This document shows positions 1 to 6,373 of a stretch of 29,856 bases of DNA, one piece after another; within the stretch, counting starts at the first letter, position 1, and every line of letters begins with the position of its first letter. Origin of the DNA: an uncultured Dorea sp. (GTDB lineage Bacteria > Bacillota > Clostridia > Lachnospirales > Lachnospiraceae); NCBI GenBank assembly GCA_934295165.1, contig CAKRAT010000025.1:1-29856 (forward strand), read 5' to 3'. Below the pieces are notes generated by a model. The model was given only the letters and a program-made list of their open reading frames with translations, did no database searches and was not told where the DNA came from. Both the position numbers and the translations under genes were made by a program.

Positions 1-260
1 CAGAACCACTTTATACTGTTTTCTTCAAGTCGTGACGGGCAGCGGATGTTAATAAATGAAATGCCCGGAAGTGTAACTCGGTGTAGTCCACTACGGTACA
101 CAATTCTATGGAAAAGCCTTGCAAATTTCGGAAGCCCGTTTTTAGCATAATTTTGACGCTTTAGTATTTCCCACCGACGGAACCTGAACAGGAACGGCTT
201 CCTACTTTTTATGCAGGTCCGGGTATCCACAGCCTTCCTGAATTAAATCCCAAATTGCAT
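1..260 (-). ncRNA. Gene-free, strongly structured region; possible structured ncRNA
   Basis: No plausible protein is encoded here. Several stems can be drawn: 130-140 with 193-202 (10 bp, one bulged base), 36-41 with 62-67 (6 bp), 71-75 with 97-101 enclosing the hairpin 83-86/91-94, and 201-205 with 213-217. The last is a G.U-containing stem if the minus strand is transcribed but has an A.C mismatch on the plus strand, which weakly favours the minus strand. That strand lies just downstream of the radical SAM gene. I see no signature of tmRNA, SRP RNA, RNase P or tRNA. A large clostridial structured RNA (for example the raiA-motif class) is possible, but I cannot name the family and the RNA may run off the left edge. 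Confidence 0.35.
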
Positions 261-1616
261 TTACTTCTTAGCTTCCAGCCTCGCCTCCCAAAGCTTATCC
301 GCCATCTTCGTCCATGCTTCAGCATAAGGCTTACACTTATCACAAAGATGTTGTACATCCTCCGGTGACTGTGGATCAGTAGAGTGAGCACCGGTTTCTT
401 TTACCATCTTAGGCAGACATTCCGGATTCTCAAGCATTGGACATGGACGCAGCATATTGTCGTTGAATGGCTGGCCTTTTCTGTATGCCTGGAAGATCGG
501 GCTCTTTAAAGCATCCAGAAGACTGACTTCGTGGATATTTGCATTCGAATAATGGATGAATACACATGGATCAACATCTCCGGCTGCGTTAATATGCAGG
601 TAATAACGTCCGCCTGCAATACATCCACCGATATATTCCGCATCATTCTGGAAATCCAGACTGAAGATTGGTTTGGAACTTCTGAAAGCACGGATACGTT
701 CGTATACCGCTTTTCGCTGTTCTGGATTAGGCATGAGTTTCGGAGCGGCATCATTTCCAACCGGCATATAATGGAAGAACCAGATGAATAAAGCACCGGC
801 TTCGATGATCATGTCATAGAATTCTTCGCTTGTGATATCTTTGTAATTTGCGCTTGTGTAGCAGGTAGAGATACCAAATGGAAGATTGTGTTCCTTTAAC
901 AACTGCATGGCATGTTTGACTTTGTCGAATACACCAGGACCGCGGCGTCCGTCATTGGCAGTTTCGAAACCTTCCAGACTGATTGCAGGAACAAAGTTCT
1001 TGACTCTTAACATTTCCTGACAGAACTCTTCATCGATCAAAGTTCCGTTGGTGAAAGATAAGAACTCACAGTCAGGATGACGTTCACAGATCGTGATGAT
1101 ATCTTTCTTGCGAACCATAGGTTCTCCGCCGGTGTAGATATACATATATGTACCGAGTTTCTTTCCCTGAGTTACGATATCATCGATCGTGTCCAGATCA
1201 AGGTTTAATTTATGTCCGTATTCGGCGGCCCAGCATCCGGTACAATGCAGGTTGCAGGCCGAAGTCGGATCTAATAAAATCGCCCAAGGAACATTACAGT
1301 CTTCTCTTTCCTCGGTCTCTTTCTGAAGAGCAGAACCCTTCAAAGAAGCGTTAACGATAAAGTTTGTAAAGAAAGTTTTTCGTACACCAGGATCCAGTCC
1401 CCATACTTTGGTGGCAAGCTGATACCAGTTACTTTTTTCGGCGATACCCTGGCGGATTGCATTACGCTGACCTTCGTACCAGCCGTTCGGAGCAGCCTTA
1501 TCTACAATGCTCATGACCTTTGGAATATTTGTTTCTGGATCTTTATCCATGTACTTAAGTGCTGCCTGAATAGCGGATGCAAAGGCGGCGTTTTTTACAG
1601 TGTCTACAACATTCAT
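261..1616 (-). CDS. Radical SAM protein with C-terminal cysteine-rich (SPASM-like) region
   Basis: A 451-residue cytosolic iron-sulfur enzyme. The radical SAM CxxxCxxC motif is at Cys121, Cys125 and Cys128, within SACNLHCTGCW, and is followed by the glycine-rich YTGGEP strand that contacts S-adenosylmethionine in this superfamily. The C-terminal third has further cysteines (GGCIAGG, DPCVF, PCPM, ECL, CDKCK), as in SPASM/twitch proteins that bind auxiliary FeS clusters. About 110 residues precede the core, which is longer than usual. The ATG is preceded by GAGGAGGT at good spacing, and a TATAAT -10 box lies at 1639-1644 (minus). It is divergent from the purine module. The substrate is unknown; distant resemblance to the HpnH-type COG0535 group does not imply hopanoid synthesis. 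Confidence 0.85.
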   Translation of the reverse strand: MNVVDTVKNAAFASAIQAALKYMDKDPETNIPKVMSIVDKAAPNGWYEGQRNAIRQGIAEKSNWYQLATKVWGLDPGVRKTFFTNFIVNASLKGSALQKETEEREDCNVPWAILLDPTSACNLHCTGCWAAEYGHKLNLDLDTIDDIVTQGKKLGTYMYIYTGGEPMVRKKDIITICERHPDCEFLSFTNGTLIDEEFCQEMLRVKNFVPAISLEGFETANDGRRGPGVFDKVKHAMQLLKEHNLPFGISTCYTSANYKDITSEEFYDMIIEAGALFIWFFHYMPVGNDAAPKLMPNPEQRKAVYERIRAFRSSKPIFSLDFQNDAEYIGGCIAGGRYYLHINAAGDVDPCVFIHYSNANIHEVSLLDALKSPIFQAYRKGQPFNDNMLRPCPMLENPECLPKMVKETGAHSTDPQSPEDVQHLCDKCKPYAEAWTKMADKLWEARLEAKK

Positions 1617-1711
1617 AGTGTTACCTCCTCATTACTGCATTATATTCTTTTTGCAGTTACCTTATCTTAAAACTTTTAATTTCCGGATTCAAGCAAATGC
1701 GACATTAATCG

Positions 1712-1737
1712 TATATTGTCGTATTTTTGACGATATA
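1712..1737. promoter_or_regulatory. Imperfect palindrome in the divergent intergenic region
   Basis: The arms TATATTGTC (1712-1720) and GACGATATA (1729-1737) pair with one mismatch around an 8-base centre. The site lies between the divergent radical SAM and purO-like genes, about 95 bp upstream of the radical SAM start, and could be an operator acting on either. The regulator is unknown. Confidence 0.3.
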
Positions 1738-1776
1738 CAATAAATGCCGTACACATTATGATTGTTCAAATTTTAA

Positions 1777-1822
1777 ATTGTACTTATAAAAAAACGAGAT
1801 TTTTTAATTATACTTATAAAAA
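1777..1822 (+). repeat. Two 16-bp direct repeats upstream of the purO-like promoter
   Basis: ATTGTACTTATAAAAA (1777-1792) and ATTATACTTATAAAAA (1807-1822) differ at one base and start 30 bp apart, about three helical turns. The second copy ends 4 bp before the putative -35 box. The same-face spacing suggests paired binding sites for a regulator of the purine genes. They do not match the Bacillus PurR box as I know it. Confidence 0.4.
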
Positions 1823-1826
1823 GGGG

Positions 1827-1855
1827 TGGAAAAATAAGACGGTTTTATATATAAT
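1827..1855 (+). promoter_or_regulatory. Putative sigma-A promoter of the purO-like/AICAR transformylase operon
   Basis: A -35-like TGGAAA (1827-1832) is followed after 17 bases by a perfect -10 TATAAT (1850-1855). The predicted start of transcription is about 40 bases before the ATG at 1901. Confidence 0.5.
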
Positions 1856-1900
1856 AGGGATAGAAACGTTCAAAACCACAAACGAAAAGGAGATGTATTC

Positions 1901-2614
1901 ATGGAAATGTTATCAATCGAGAAGGAACTGCAGGGCAATTCTTACCCGGGACGTGGCATTATTATAGGAAAGAGTGCAGATGGGACAAAAGCTGTAACTG
2001 CTTACTTTATTATGGGAAGAAGTGAGAACAGCCGTAACCGTGTGTTTGTAGAAGAAGGGGAAGGTATCCGCACACAGGCATTTGATCCATCAAAACTGAC
2101 TGATCCAAGCCTGATCATCTATGCACCGGTACGAGTACTTGGCAACAAGACGATCGTAACCAACGGAGATCAGACAGATACGATCTATGAGGGCATGGAC
2201 AAGCAGCTTACATTTGAACAGTCACTCAGAAGCCGTGAATTCGAACCAGACGGACCGAACTATACACCTAGAATCTCAGGTGTTATGCATATTGAAAATG
2301 GAACATTTAACTACGCAATGTCAATCTTAAAGAGCAACAATGGCAATTCGGAAAGCTGTAACCGCTACACATTTGCATATGAGAATCCGGCTGCAGGCGA
2401 GGGACATTTTATTCACACATATAAATGTGATGGCAATCCGCTTCCAAGCTTTGAGGGAGAACCAAAACTGATCGCAATTCCAGATGATATGAATGCATTT
2501 GCCGACAGCTTATGGAACAGCCTGAATGCAGACAACAAAGTATCGTTATTCGTACGCTATATTGATATTGCGACAGGTACATATGAGACAAAGATCATCA
2601 ATAAGAACCAGTAA
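1901..2614 (+). CDS. IMP cyclohydrolase, archaeal PurO-like family
   Basis: 237 residues. The sequence (start MEMLSIEKELQGNSYPGRGI, then AYFIMGRSENSRNRVF) fits the PurO/COG3363 IMP cyclohydrolase family, which closes the ring of FAICAR to give IMP, the last step of de novo purine synthesis. The fold is unrelated to the cyclohydrolase domain of bacterial PurH. The assignment is supported by the next gene, a stand-alone AICAR transformylase that lacks the PurH cyclohydrolase domain and starts 24 bases downstream. The ATG has an AAAAGGAG ribosome site 8 bases upstream. It is slightly longer than archaeal PurO (about 200 residues). No signal peptide or membrane segment is seen, so it should be cytosolic. 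Confidence 0.82.
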   Translation: MEMLSIEKELQGNSYPGRGIIIGKSADGTKAVTAYFIMGRSENSRNRVFVEEGEGIRTQAFDPSKLTDPSLIIYAPVRVLGNKTIVTNGDQTDTIYEGMDKQLTFEQSLRSREFEPDGPNYTPRISGVMHIENGTFNYAMSILKSNNGNSESCNRYTFAYENPAAGEGHFIHTYKCDGNPLPSFEGEPKLIAIPDDMNAFADSLWNSLNADNKVSLFVRYIDIATGTYETKIINKNQ

Positions 2615-2638
2615 GAGGAATCGATAAGGAGAATAGAT

Positions 2639-3817
2639 ATGAACGAATTAGAACTGAAATATGGATGTAATCCGAACCAGAAACCTTCCAGAATCTATAT
2701 GGAAGACGGAAGCGAACTGCCAATTAAAGTTCTGAACGGAAGACCTGGATATATCAACTTCCTGGACGCATTTAACGGATGGCAGCTTGTAAGCGAATTG
2801 AAGAAGGCAACCGGACTTCCGGCAGCTACATCATTCAAGCACGTATCTCCTGCAGGTGCTGCAGTCGGACTTCCGTTGAGTGATACGCTTGCAAAGATCT
2901 ACTGGGTAGATGACCTTGGAGAATTATCGCCGCTTGCATCTGCATATGCAAGAGCAAGAGGTGCAGACCGTATGTCTTCATTTGGAGACTTCATTTCTCT
3001 GTCAGATGTCTGTGACGTGGATACTGCCAAACTGATCAAACGTGAAGTATCCGATGGTGTCATTGCTCCTGGATACGAGCCGGAAGCACTTGAGATATTA
3101 AAGGCTAAGAAAAAAGGAAACTATAATGTGATCCAGATCGATCCGGATTATGTACCGGCTCCGATCGAACACAAACAGGTATTCGGTGTTACATTTGAAC
3201 AGGGAAGAAATGAATTAAAGATCGATGATGAGTTCTTCTCCAATATTGTAACAGAGAATAAAGAACTGACAGAGCAGGCTAAGATTGATCTTGCAATCTC
3301 TATGATCACATTGAAATATACACAGTCCAACTCTGTATGCTTTGTAAAAGACGGACAGGCAATCGGTATCGGTGCAGGACAGCAGTCCAGAATCCACTGT
3401 ACACGTCTTGCAGGCGGCAAAGCAGATAACTGGTGGCTCAGACAGTCTCCGCAGGTTATGAAGCTTCCATTTGTGGATGGAATCAGACGTGCGGACAGAG
3501 ACAATGCGATCGATCTCTACATCGGTGAGGACTATATGGATGTTCTGGCAGATGATGCATGGCCGGCTATCTTCAAGGAAAAACCGGAAGTGTTCACAAG
3601 AGAGGCAAAGAGAGAATGGCTGGATAAGCTGACAGATGTCGCACTTGGCTCGGATGCATTCTTCCCATTTGGGGATAACATCGAGCGTGCACATAAGAGT
3701 GGTGTAAAATACATCGCACAGCCGGGTGGATCTGTACGTGATGACAATGTAATCGCTACATGCAATAAATACGATATGGTAATGTCATTTACAGGAATCC
3801 GTTTATTCCACCACTAA
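2639..3817 (+). CDS. Stand-alone AICAR formyltransferase (PurH C-terminal domain type)
   Basis: 392 residues, about three quarters of a full PurH (roughly 510-530). It transfers the formyl group of 10-formyl-THF to AICAR to make FAICAR. The active-site Lys-His pair is visible as SFKHVSPAG (Lys67, His68); later signatures are IGIGAGQQSR and, near the C-terminus, QPGGSVRDDNVI followed by FTGIRLFHH, matching the PurH transformylase ending. The N-terminal MGS-like IMP cyclohydrolase domain is absent, so ring closure must come from another enzyme, plainly the PurO-like protein just upstream. The AAGGAG ribosome site is 8 bases before the ATG. A terminator follows at 3876-3913, so the two genes form a closed operon. 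Confidence 0.9.
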   Translation: MNELELKYGCNPNQKPSRIYMEDGSELPIKVLNGRPGYINFLDAFNGWQLVSELKKATGLPAATSFKHVSPAGAAVGLPLSDTLAKIYWVDDLGELSPLASAYARARGADRMSSFGDFISLSDVCDVDTAKLIKREVSDGVIAPGYEPEALEILKAKKKGNYNVIQIDPDYVPAPIEHKQVFGVTFEQGRNELKIDDEFFSNIVTENKELTEQAKIDLAISMITLKYTQSNSVCFVKDGQAIGIGAGQQSRIHCTRLAGGKADNWWLRQSPQVMKLPFVDGIRRADRDNAIDLYIGEDYMDVLADDAWPAIFKEKPEVFTREAKREWLDKLTDVALGSDAFFPFGDNIERAHKSGVKYIAQPGGSVRDDNVIATCNKYDMVMSFTGIRLFHH

Positions 3818-3875
3818 TTGGGATATCATATTAGAGACACATCCTAAAGTTGATACTATATATGTCGCAGAAAGC

Positions 3876-3913
3876 GGGAAGGTTACGTTAAAGCGTGGCT
3901 TTCCTGTTTTTTT
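3876..3913 (+). terminator. Intrinsic terminator after the purine module
   Basis: An 11-bp stem (3877-3887 with 3894-3904, including three G.U pairs on the RNA strand) with a 6-base loop is followed by TGTTTTTTTG. It sits 60 bases after the AICAR transformylase stop. Confidence 0.75.
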
Positions 3914-4040
3914 GATATGTGCCAGGAAGAAGACGTTCGTGGAAGGCGTTTATATTATATTGATATAGCGAGTATATCCTGTTTTTATACATATAAAGGA
4001 AAATGTAGTATGATTTCAGCATTTACATAACATTTATTTC

Positions 4041-4069
4041 TTCAAAAAGGATTCTGAATAAGATAAAAT
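4041..4069 (+). promoter_or_regulatory. Putative promoter of the mntP-like gene
   Basis: TTCAAA (4041-4046), 17-base spacer, TAAAAT (4064-4069), 25 bases before the ATG. The short leader leaves no room for a yybP-ykoY manganese riboswitch, and I saw none of its conserved bases in the gap 3914-4094. Confidence 0.4.
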
Positions 4070-4094
4070 AGGAGAAAAGAAAGAAGGCGATAAC

Positions 4095-4673
4095 ATGTCA
4101 ACGATAGAACTTTTGATCGTATCCATCGGATTATCGATCGACGTATTTGTAGCGGCGGCTTATATGGGCGCCGGATTTTCGAAGATCAAATGGAAGAATC
4201 TGATTCTGCTGAGTATCTTGTTTGGCGGTATCCAGCTTGGTACACTGGTACTTGGTAATCTGATCACGTTACTTCCGCTGCTGTCTATTACAAGAACGGA
4301 GACGGCGGCTGACAGATGGGAAGGGCTGACGGTACTGATCTTTGCGGCCATCGGAATCTATATGATCATCAAGGGAATCAAGAAAAAGAAGGTACTGGAA
4401 CGCAGAAAAGATGAGATAGAATGGAAGAAGACAACCATCCTGGCAATGGTAACAAGTGTGGATGCATTCTTTGTCGGAATGGGCCTTGGCTTTCTGGATA
4501 CGGCCATGATCGAACAGTCACTGATATTATTTCCGGTAACAGTTCTGGAAGCTGTGCTTGGCATATTTGCAGGATACAGACTGGGACTGAAAGAAAACAG
4601 ACGGGCATACTGGATCGGGGGAGCACTTCTCCTTCTTGCCAGTTTTGACGTAATACTCCATTATTATATGTAA
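4095..4673 (+). CDS. mntP: MntP-type manganese efflux pump
   Basis: A 192-residue polytopic membrane protein, the usual MntP length. It has the family's two-fold repeat of three helices, each repeat carrying the conserved membrane aspartate: LSIDVFVAAAYMGAG in the first half and TSVDAFFVGMGLGFLD in the second, separated by a basic cytoplasmic loop (KGIKKKKVLERRK). Family members export Mn(II) and protect against manganese excess. The ATG is preceded by GAAGGCG. It is followed by a TetR regulator in the same direction, but that gene has its own -10 box and possible operator, so regulation of mntP by it is only a guess. The family assignment is firm; the metal is inferred. Confidence 0.82.
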   Translation: MSTIELLIVSIGLSIDVFVAAAYMGAGFSKIKWKNLILLSILFGGIQLGTLVLGNLITLLPLLSITRTETAADRWEGLTVLIFAAIGIYMIIKGIKKKKVLERRKDEIEWKKTTILAMVTSVDAFFVGMGLGFLDTAMIEQSLILFPVTVLEAVLGIFAGYRLGLKENRRAYWIGGALLLLASFDVILHYYM

Positions 4674-4704
4674 AAAATGGAGCAAATTGACGGTAGATTT
4701 TGAA

Positions 4705-4741
4705 AGATAACAGGACTATAATGATTTACTACAAGTTATCT
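4705..4741 (+). promoter_or_regulatory. tetR -10 box inside a perfect 7-bp inverted repeat (candidate operator)
   Basis: AGATAAC (4705-4711) and GTTATCT (4735-4741) are perfect inverted copies with 23 bp between them, and a consensus -10 TATAAT (4717-4722) lies inside. TetR proteins usually repress their own promoters through palindromes of this kind, so this is a reasonable autoregulatory operator, although the spacing is wider than typical. Confidence 0.4.
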
Positions 4742-4760
4742 GGGAAATTAAGGTGATGAG

Positions 4761-5348
4761 ATGGAGCGCAAAAGTGAATTAACGAAAGCGCTGCTGGGAG
4801 AAAAGTTTAAAGAACTGGTAGCGAAAAAAGGATTTGAAAAGCTGACGATCAAGATGATCACAGATGCGGCAGGGGTGATCCGCCCGACGTTTTATAATTA
4901 TTTTCAGGATAAATACGAAGTGATGGAGTGGCTTCTGTGGGAAGATGTGTTTGAAGAAGTCTCAGAACTTATGGAGCAGGAACGTGGAATGGAGTCGTTG
5001 CAGCTTCTGTTTTGGAAGTTTGAAGAAGACAAGAATTATTATGAAAAGGTATTCGAAGTGACCGGTCAGAATTCCTTTGAGGAGATGTTATATGGACAGG
5101 TCTTTCATATGGAAGAGATTCTGGTAAAGCATCATCCGTTAAAGCATCTCCGGAATATGCCGCATGTGGATGAAAAGGTGTTTCTGGAATTTCATGCAAT
5201 ATCACTGGTGGACGGATTGAAATATTGGCTGTTAAAGGAGAGCAAAAGTATTTCGGCAGAGGATGCAATGGAATTTTACCGCTATATGATGTCGCATTCG
5301 ATCATGGATCTGCTGGATATTGAGGAGCAGGAAAAGAAGAAAAAGTAA
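4761..5348 (+). CDS. TetR/AcrR family transcriptional regulator
   Basis: 195 residues. Residues 5-55 form a TetR helix-turn-helix domain (KALLGEKFKELVAKKGFEKL then TIKMITDAAGVIRPTFYNYF), with the family's usual F-Y-x-Y-F recognition helix end. The C-terminal part (about 75-190) is all-helical and resembles the ligand-binding half of small DhaS-like clostridial TetR proteins; the ligand is unknown. The ATG has AAGGTGATGAG upstream. The end is highly charged (EEQEKKKK). It lies between mntP and yitT and shares a bidirectional terminator with convergent yitT. Its target may be itself (see the inverted repeat at 4705-4741) or a neighbour. Confidence 0.85.
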   Translation: MERKSELTKALLGEKFKELVAKKGFEKLTIKMITDAAGVIRPTFYNYFQDKYEVMEWLLWEDVFEEVSELMEQERGMESLQLLFWKFEEDKNYYEKVFEVTGQNSFEEMLYGQVFHMEEILVKHHPLKHLRNMPHVDEKVFLEFHAISLVDGLKYWLLKESKSISAEDAMEFYRYMMSHSIMDLLDIEEQEKKKK

Positions 5349-5349
5349 A

Positions 5350-5379
5350 GGGTTTCACTACACTGAGTGAAACCCTTTT
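5350..5379. terminator. Bidirectional terminator between tetR and yitT
   Basis: A perfect 10-bp stem GGGTTTCACT/AGTGAAACCC with a 6-base loop (5350-5375) has TTTT on the plus side and a short A-rich run (T-rich on minus) on the other. The stem overlaps the last codons and stop of yitT, so that gene's 3' end doubles as terminator. Confidence 0.75.
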
Positions 5380-6200
5380 CCTATAATCTCGCTGGTGTTG
5401 GATATCAGTAAGAAAGCACCAGTTGTATGAGCTTTTATGAAGTTACGAAGCTTGATTGCTTCATTTGGACTAAGTACAGTCAGGATGATGTATTTATCAT
5501 CTCCGGTGAAAGCACCCTGTGCCAGTACGATGGTTGCACCACGGTGCAGATTATTCTTGATGAATTCACAGATCGGCTCCGGTTCACTGCATACCACATG
5601 GAAATACTTTGAGCGGTTCAGACTTTCGATCAGGCTGTCGATGAGTGTCGAACGCATTGTGAGACCGAGCAGTGAATAAAGACCGGTCTTAATATCGAAT
5701 ACGAAGAAACCGGCAATGGTGAATAAGACATCGGAAGCAAGTAATCCTTTTCCGATGTCAACACTGGTGTATTTCTTCAATATCATGGCAATGACATCCG
5801 TTCCCCCACTGGATGCGCCGATATTGAACAGAATTGCCGAACCGATGGCAGGAAGTACGATTGCAAAGATCAGTTCCAGCAAAGGTTCGTTGGTGAGCGG
5901 ATGACTCATTGGATAAATACGTTCCAGTCCGGACAGAGTAACAGAAAGTAAGATACTGCTGTATGCTGTCTTTGCAGCGAATTTTTTCCCGAGAACGAAA
6001 AGTCCTATGATCAGAAGGAGCATATTCGCGATGAAGGAAAAATCACTGGCCGAAAGAGGCGTGAATTTCGCAACGAGTACCGCAAAACCGGTGATACCGC
6101 CAAACGTGAAGTTGTTGGCGAACTTGAAAAAGTAGACCCCCACAGCCATGATCAACGTACTGGCAGTGAGTAATGCAAAGTTTTTTAAATGTTCTTTCAT
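5358..6200 (-). CDS. yitT: YitT family membrane protein (DUF161 plus C-terminal DUF2179)
   Basis: 280 residues from the chosen start. Hydrophobic helices fill roughly residues 8-165 (TASTLIMAVGVYFF, GGITGFAVLVAKF, ANMLLLIIGLFVLGKK, FAIVLPAIGSAILF, ASSGGTDVIAMIL), followed by a soluble DUF2179 domain with a glycine-rich GAFTGDDKYIILTVLS stretch. The function is unsettled; homologues are annotated as YitT/YebE-like transport or sensor proteins. An upstream in-frame TTG at 6308 would add 36 residues, but it has no ribosome site and coincides with the -35 box of a good promoter. The ATG at 6198-6200 with GGGGAA upstream gives the usual family length. The gene converges on tetR and diverges from the alcohol dehydrogenase. 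Confidence 0.85.
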   Translation of the reverse strand: MKEHLKNFALLTASTLIMAVGVYFFKFANNFTFGGITGFAVLVAKFTPLSASDFSFIANMLLLIIGLFVLGKKFAAKTAYSSILLSVTLSGLERIYPMSHPLTNEPLLELIFAIVLPAIGSAILFNIGASSGGTDVIAMILKKYTSVDIGKGLLASDVLFTIAGFFVFDIKTGLYSLLGLTMRSTLIDSLIESLNRSKYFHVVCSEPEPICEFIKNNLHRGATIVLAQGAFTGDDKYIILTVLSPNEAIKLRNFIKAHTTGAFLLISNTSEIIGKGFHSV

Positions 6201-6239
6201 TTGAAAATTCCCCAGTTTTCCTTTTGTAATTATTGGAGT

Positions 6240-6269
6240 ATGAAAGAAATTATGAAAGAAATCTTTCAT
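6240..6269. repeat. Tandem 12-bp repeat and palindrome in the yitT leader
   Basis: ATGAAAGAAAT recurs at 6240 and 6252, and ATGAAAGAAATCTTTCAT (6252-6269) has 8-bp perfect inverted arms. It lies just downstream of the predicted yitT transcription start, inside the untranslated leader, so it could be an operator or an RNA hairpin. Confidence 0.35.
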
Positions 6270-6279
6270 ATCCTCAATG

Positions 6280-6308
6280 ATTGTAACGCTCGTGTCTGGA
6301 AAAGTCAA
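6280..6308 (-). promoter_or_regulatory. yitT promoter
   Basis: On the minus strand TTGACT (6303-6308), a 17-base spacer and TACAAT (6280-6285) form a near-consensus sigma-A promoter. The predicted transcript start (about 6273) lies downstream of the TTG at 6308, which excludes that codon as the translation start. Confidence 0.65.
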
Positions 6309-6325
6309 CGGATTGGTGGTATATT
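6297..6325 (+). promoter_or_regulatory. Promoter of the alcohol dehydrogenase gene, overlapping the yitT promoter
   Basis: TGGAAA (6297-6302), 17-base spacer and TATATT (6320-6325) on the plus strand. It overlaps the yitT -35 region on the opposite strand, so the two divergent promoters probably compete for polymerase. Confidence 0.45.
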
Positions 6326-6373
6326 ATTAAGAGACAAAATATTCAGAAAAATGACCGGGAGGACAAGAAAAAA

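Noticed and set aside
3148..3694. Long minus-strand reading frames inside the AICAR transformylase gene
   Set aside because: They are shadows of a strongly conserved enzyme and have no ribosome sites or recognisable domains.
3914..4094. Manganese (yybP-ykoY) riboswitch before mntP
   Set aside because: The conserved loop bases are not present, and the predicted transcript start leaves a leader of only about 20 bases.
6201..6308. N-terminal extension of YitT from TTG 6308
   Set aside because: The TTG is part of the -35 box TTGACT of a good promoter, lies upstream of the predicted transcript start and has no ribosome site.
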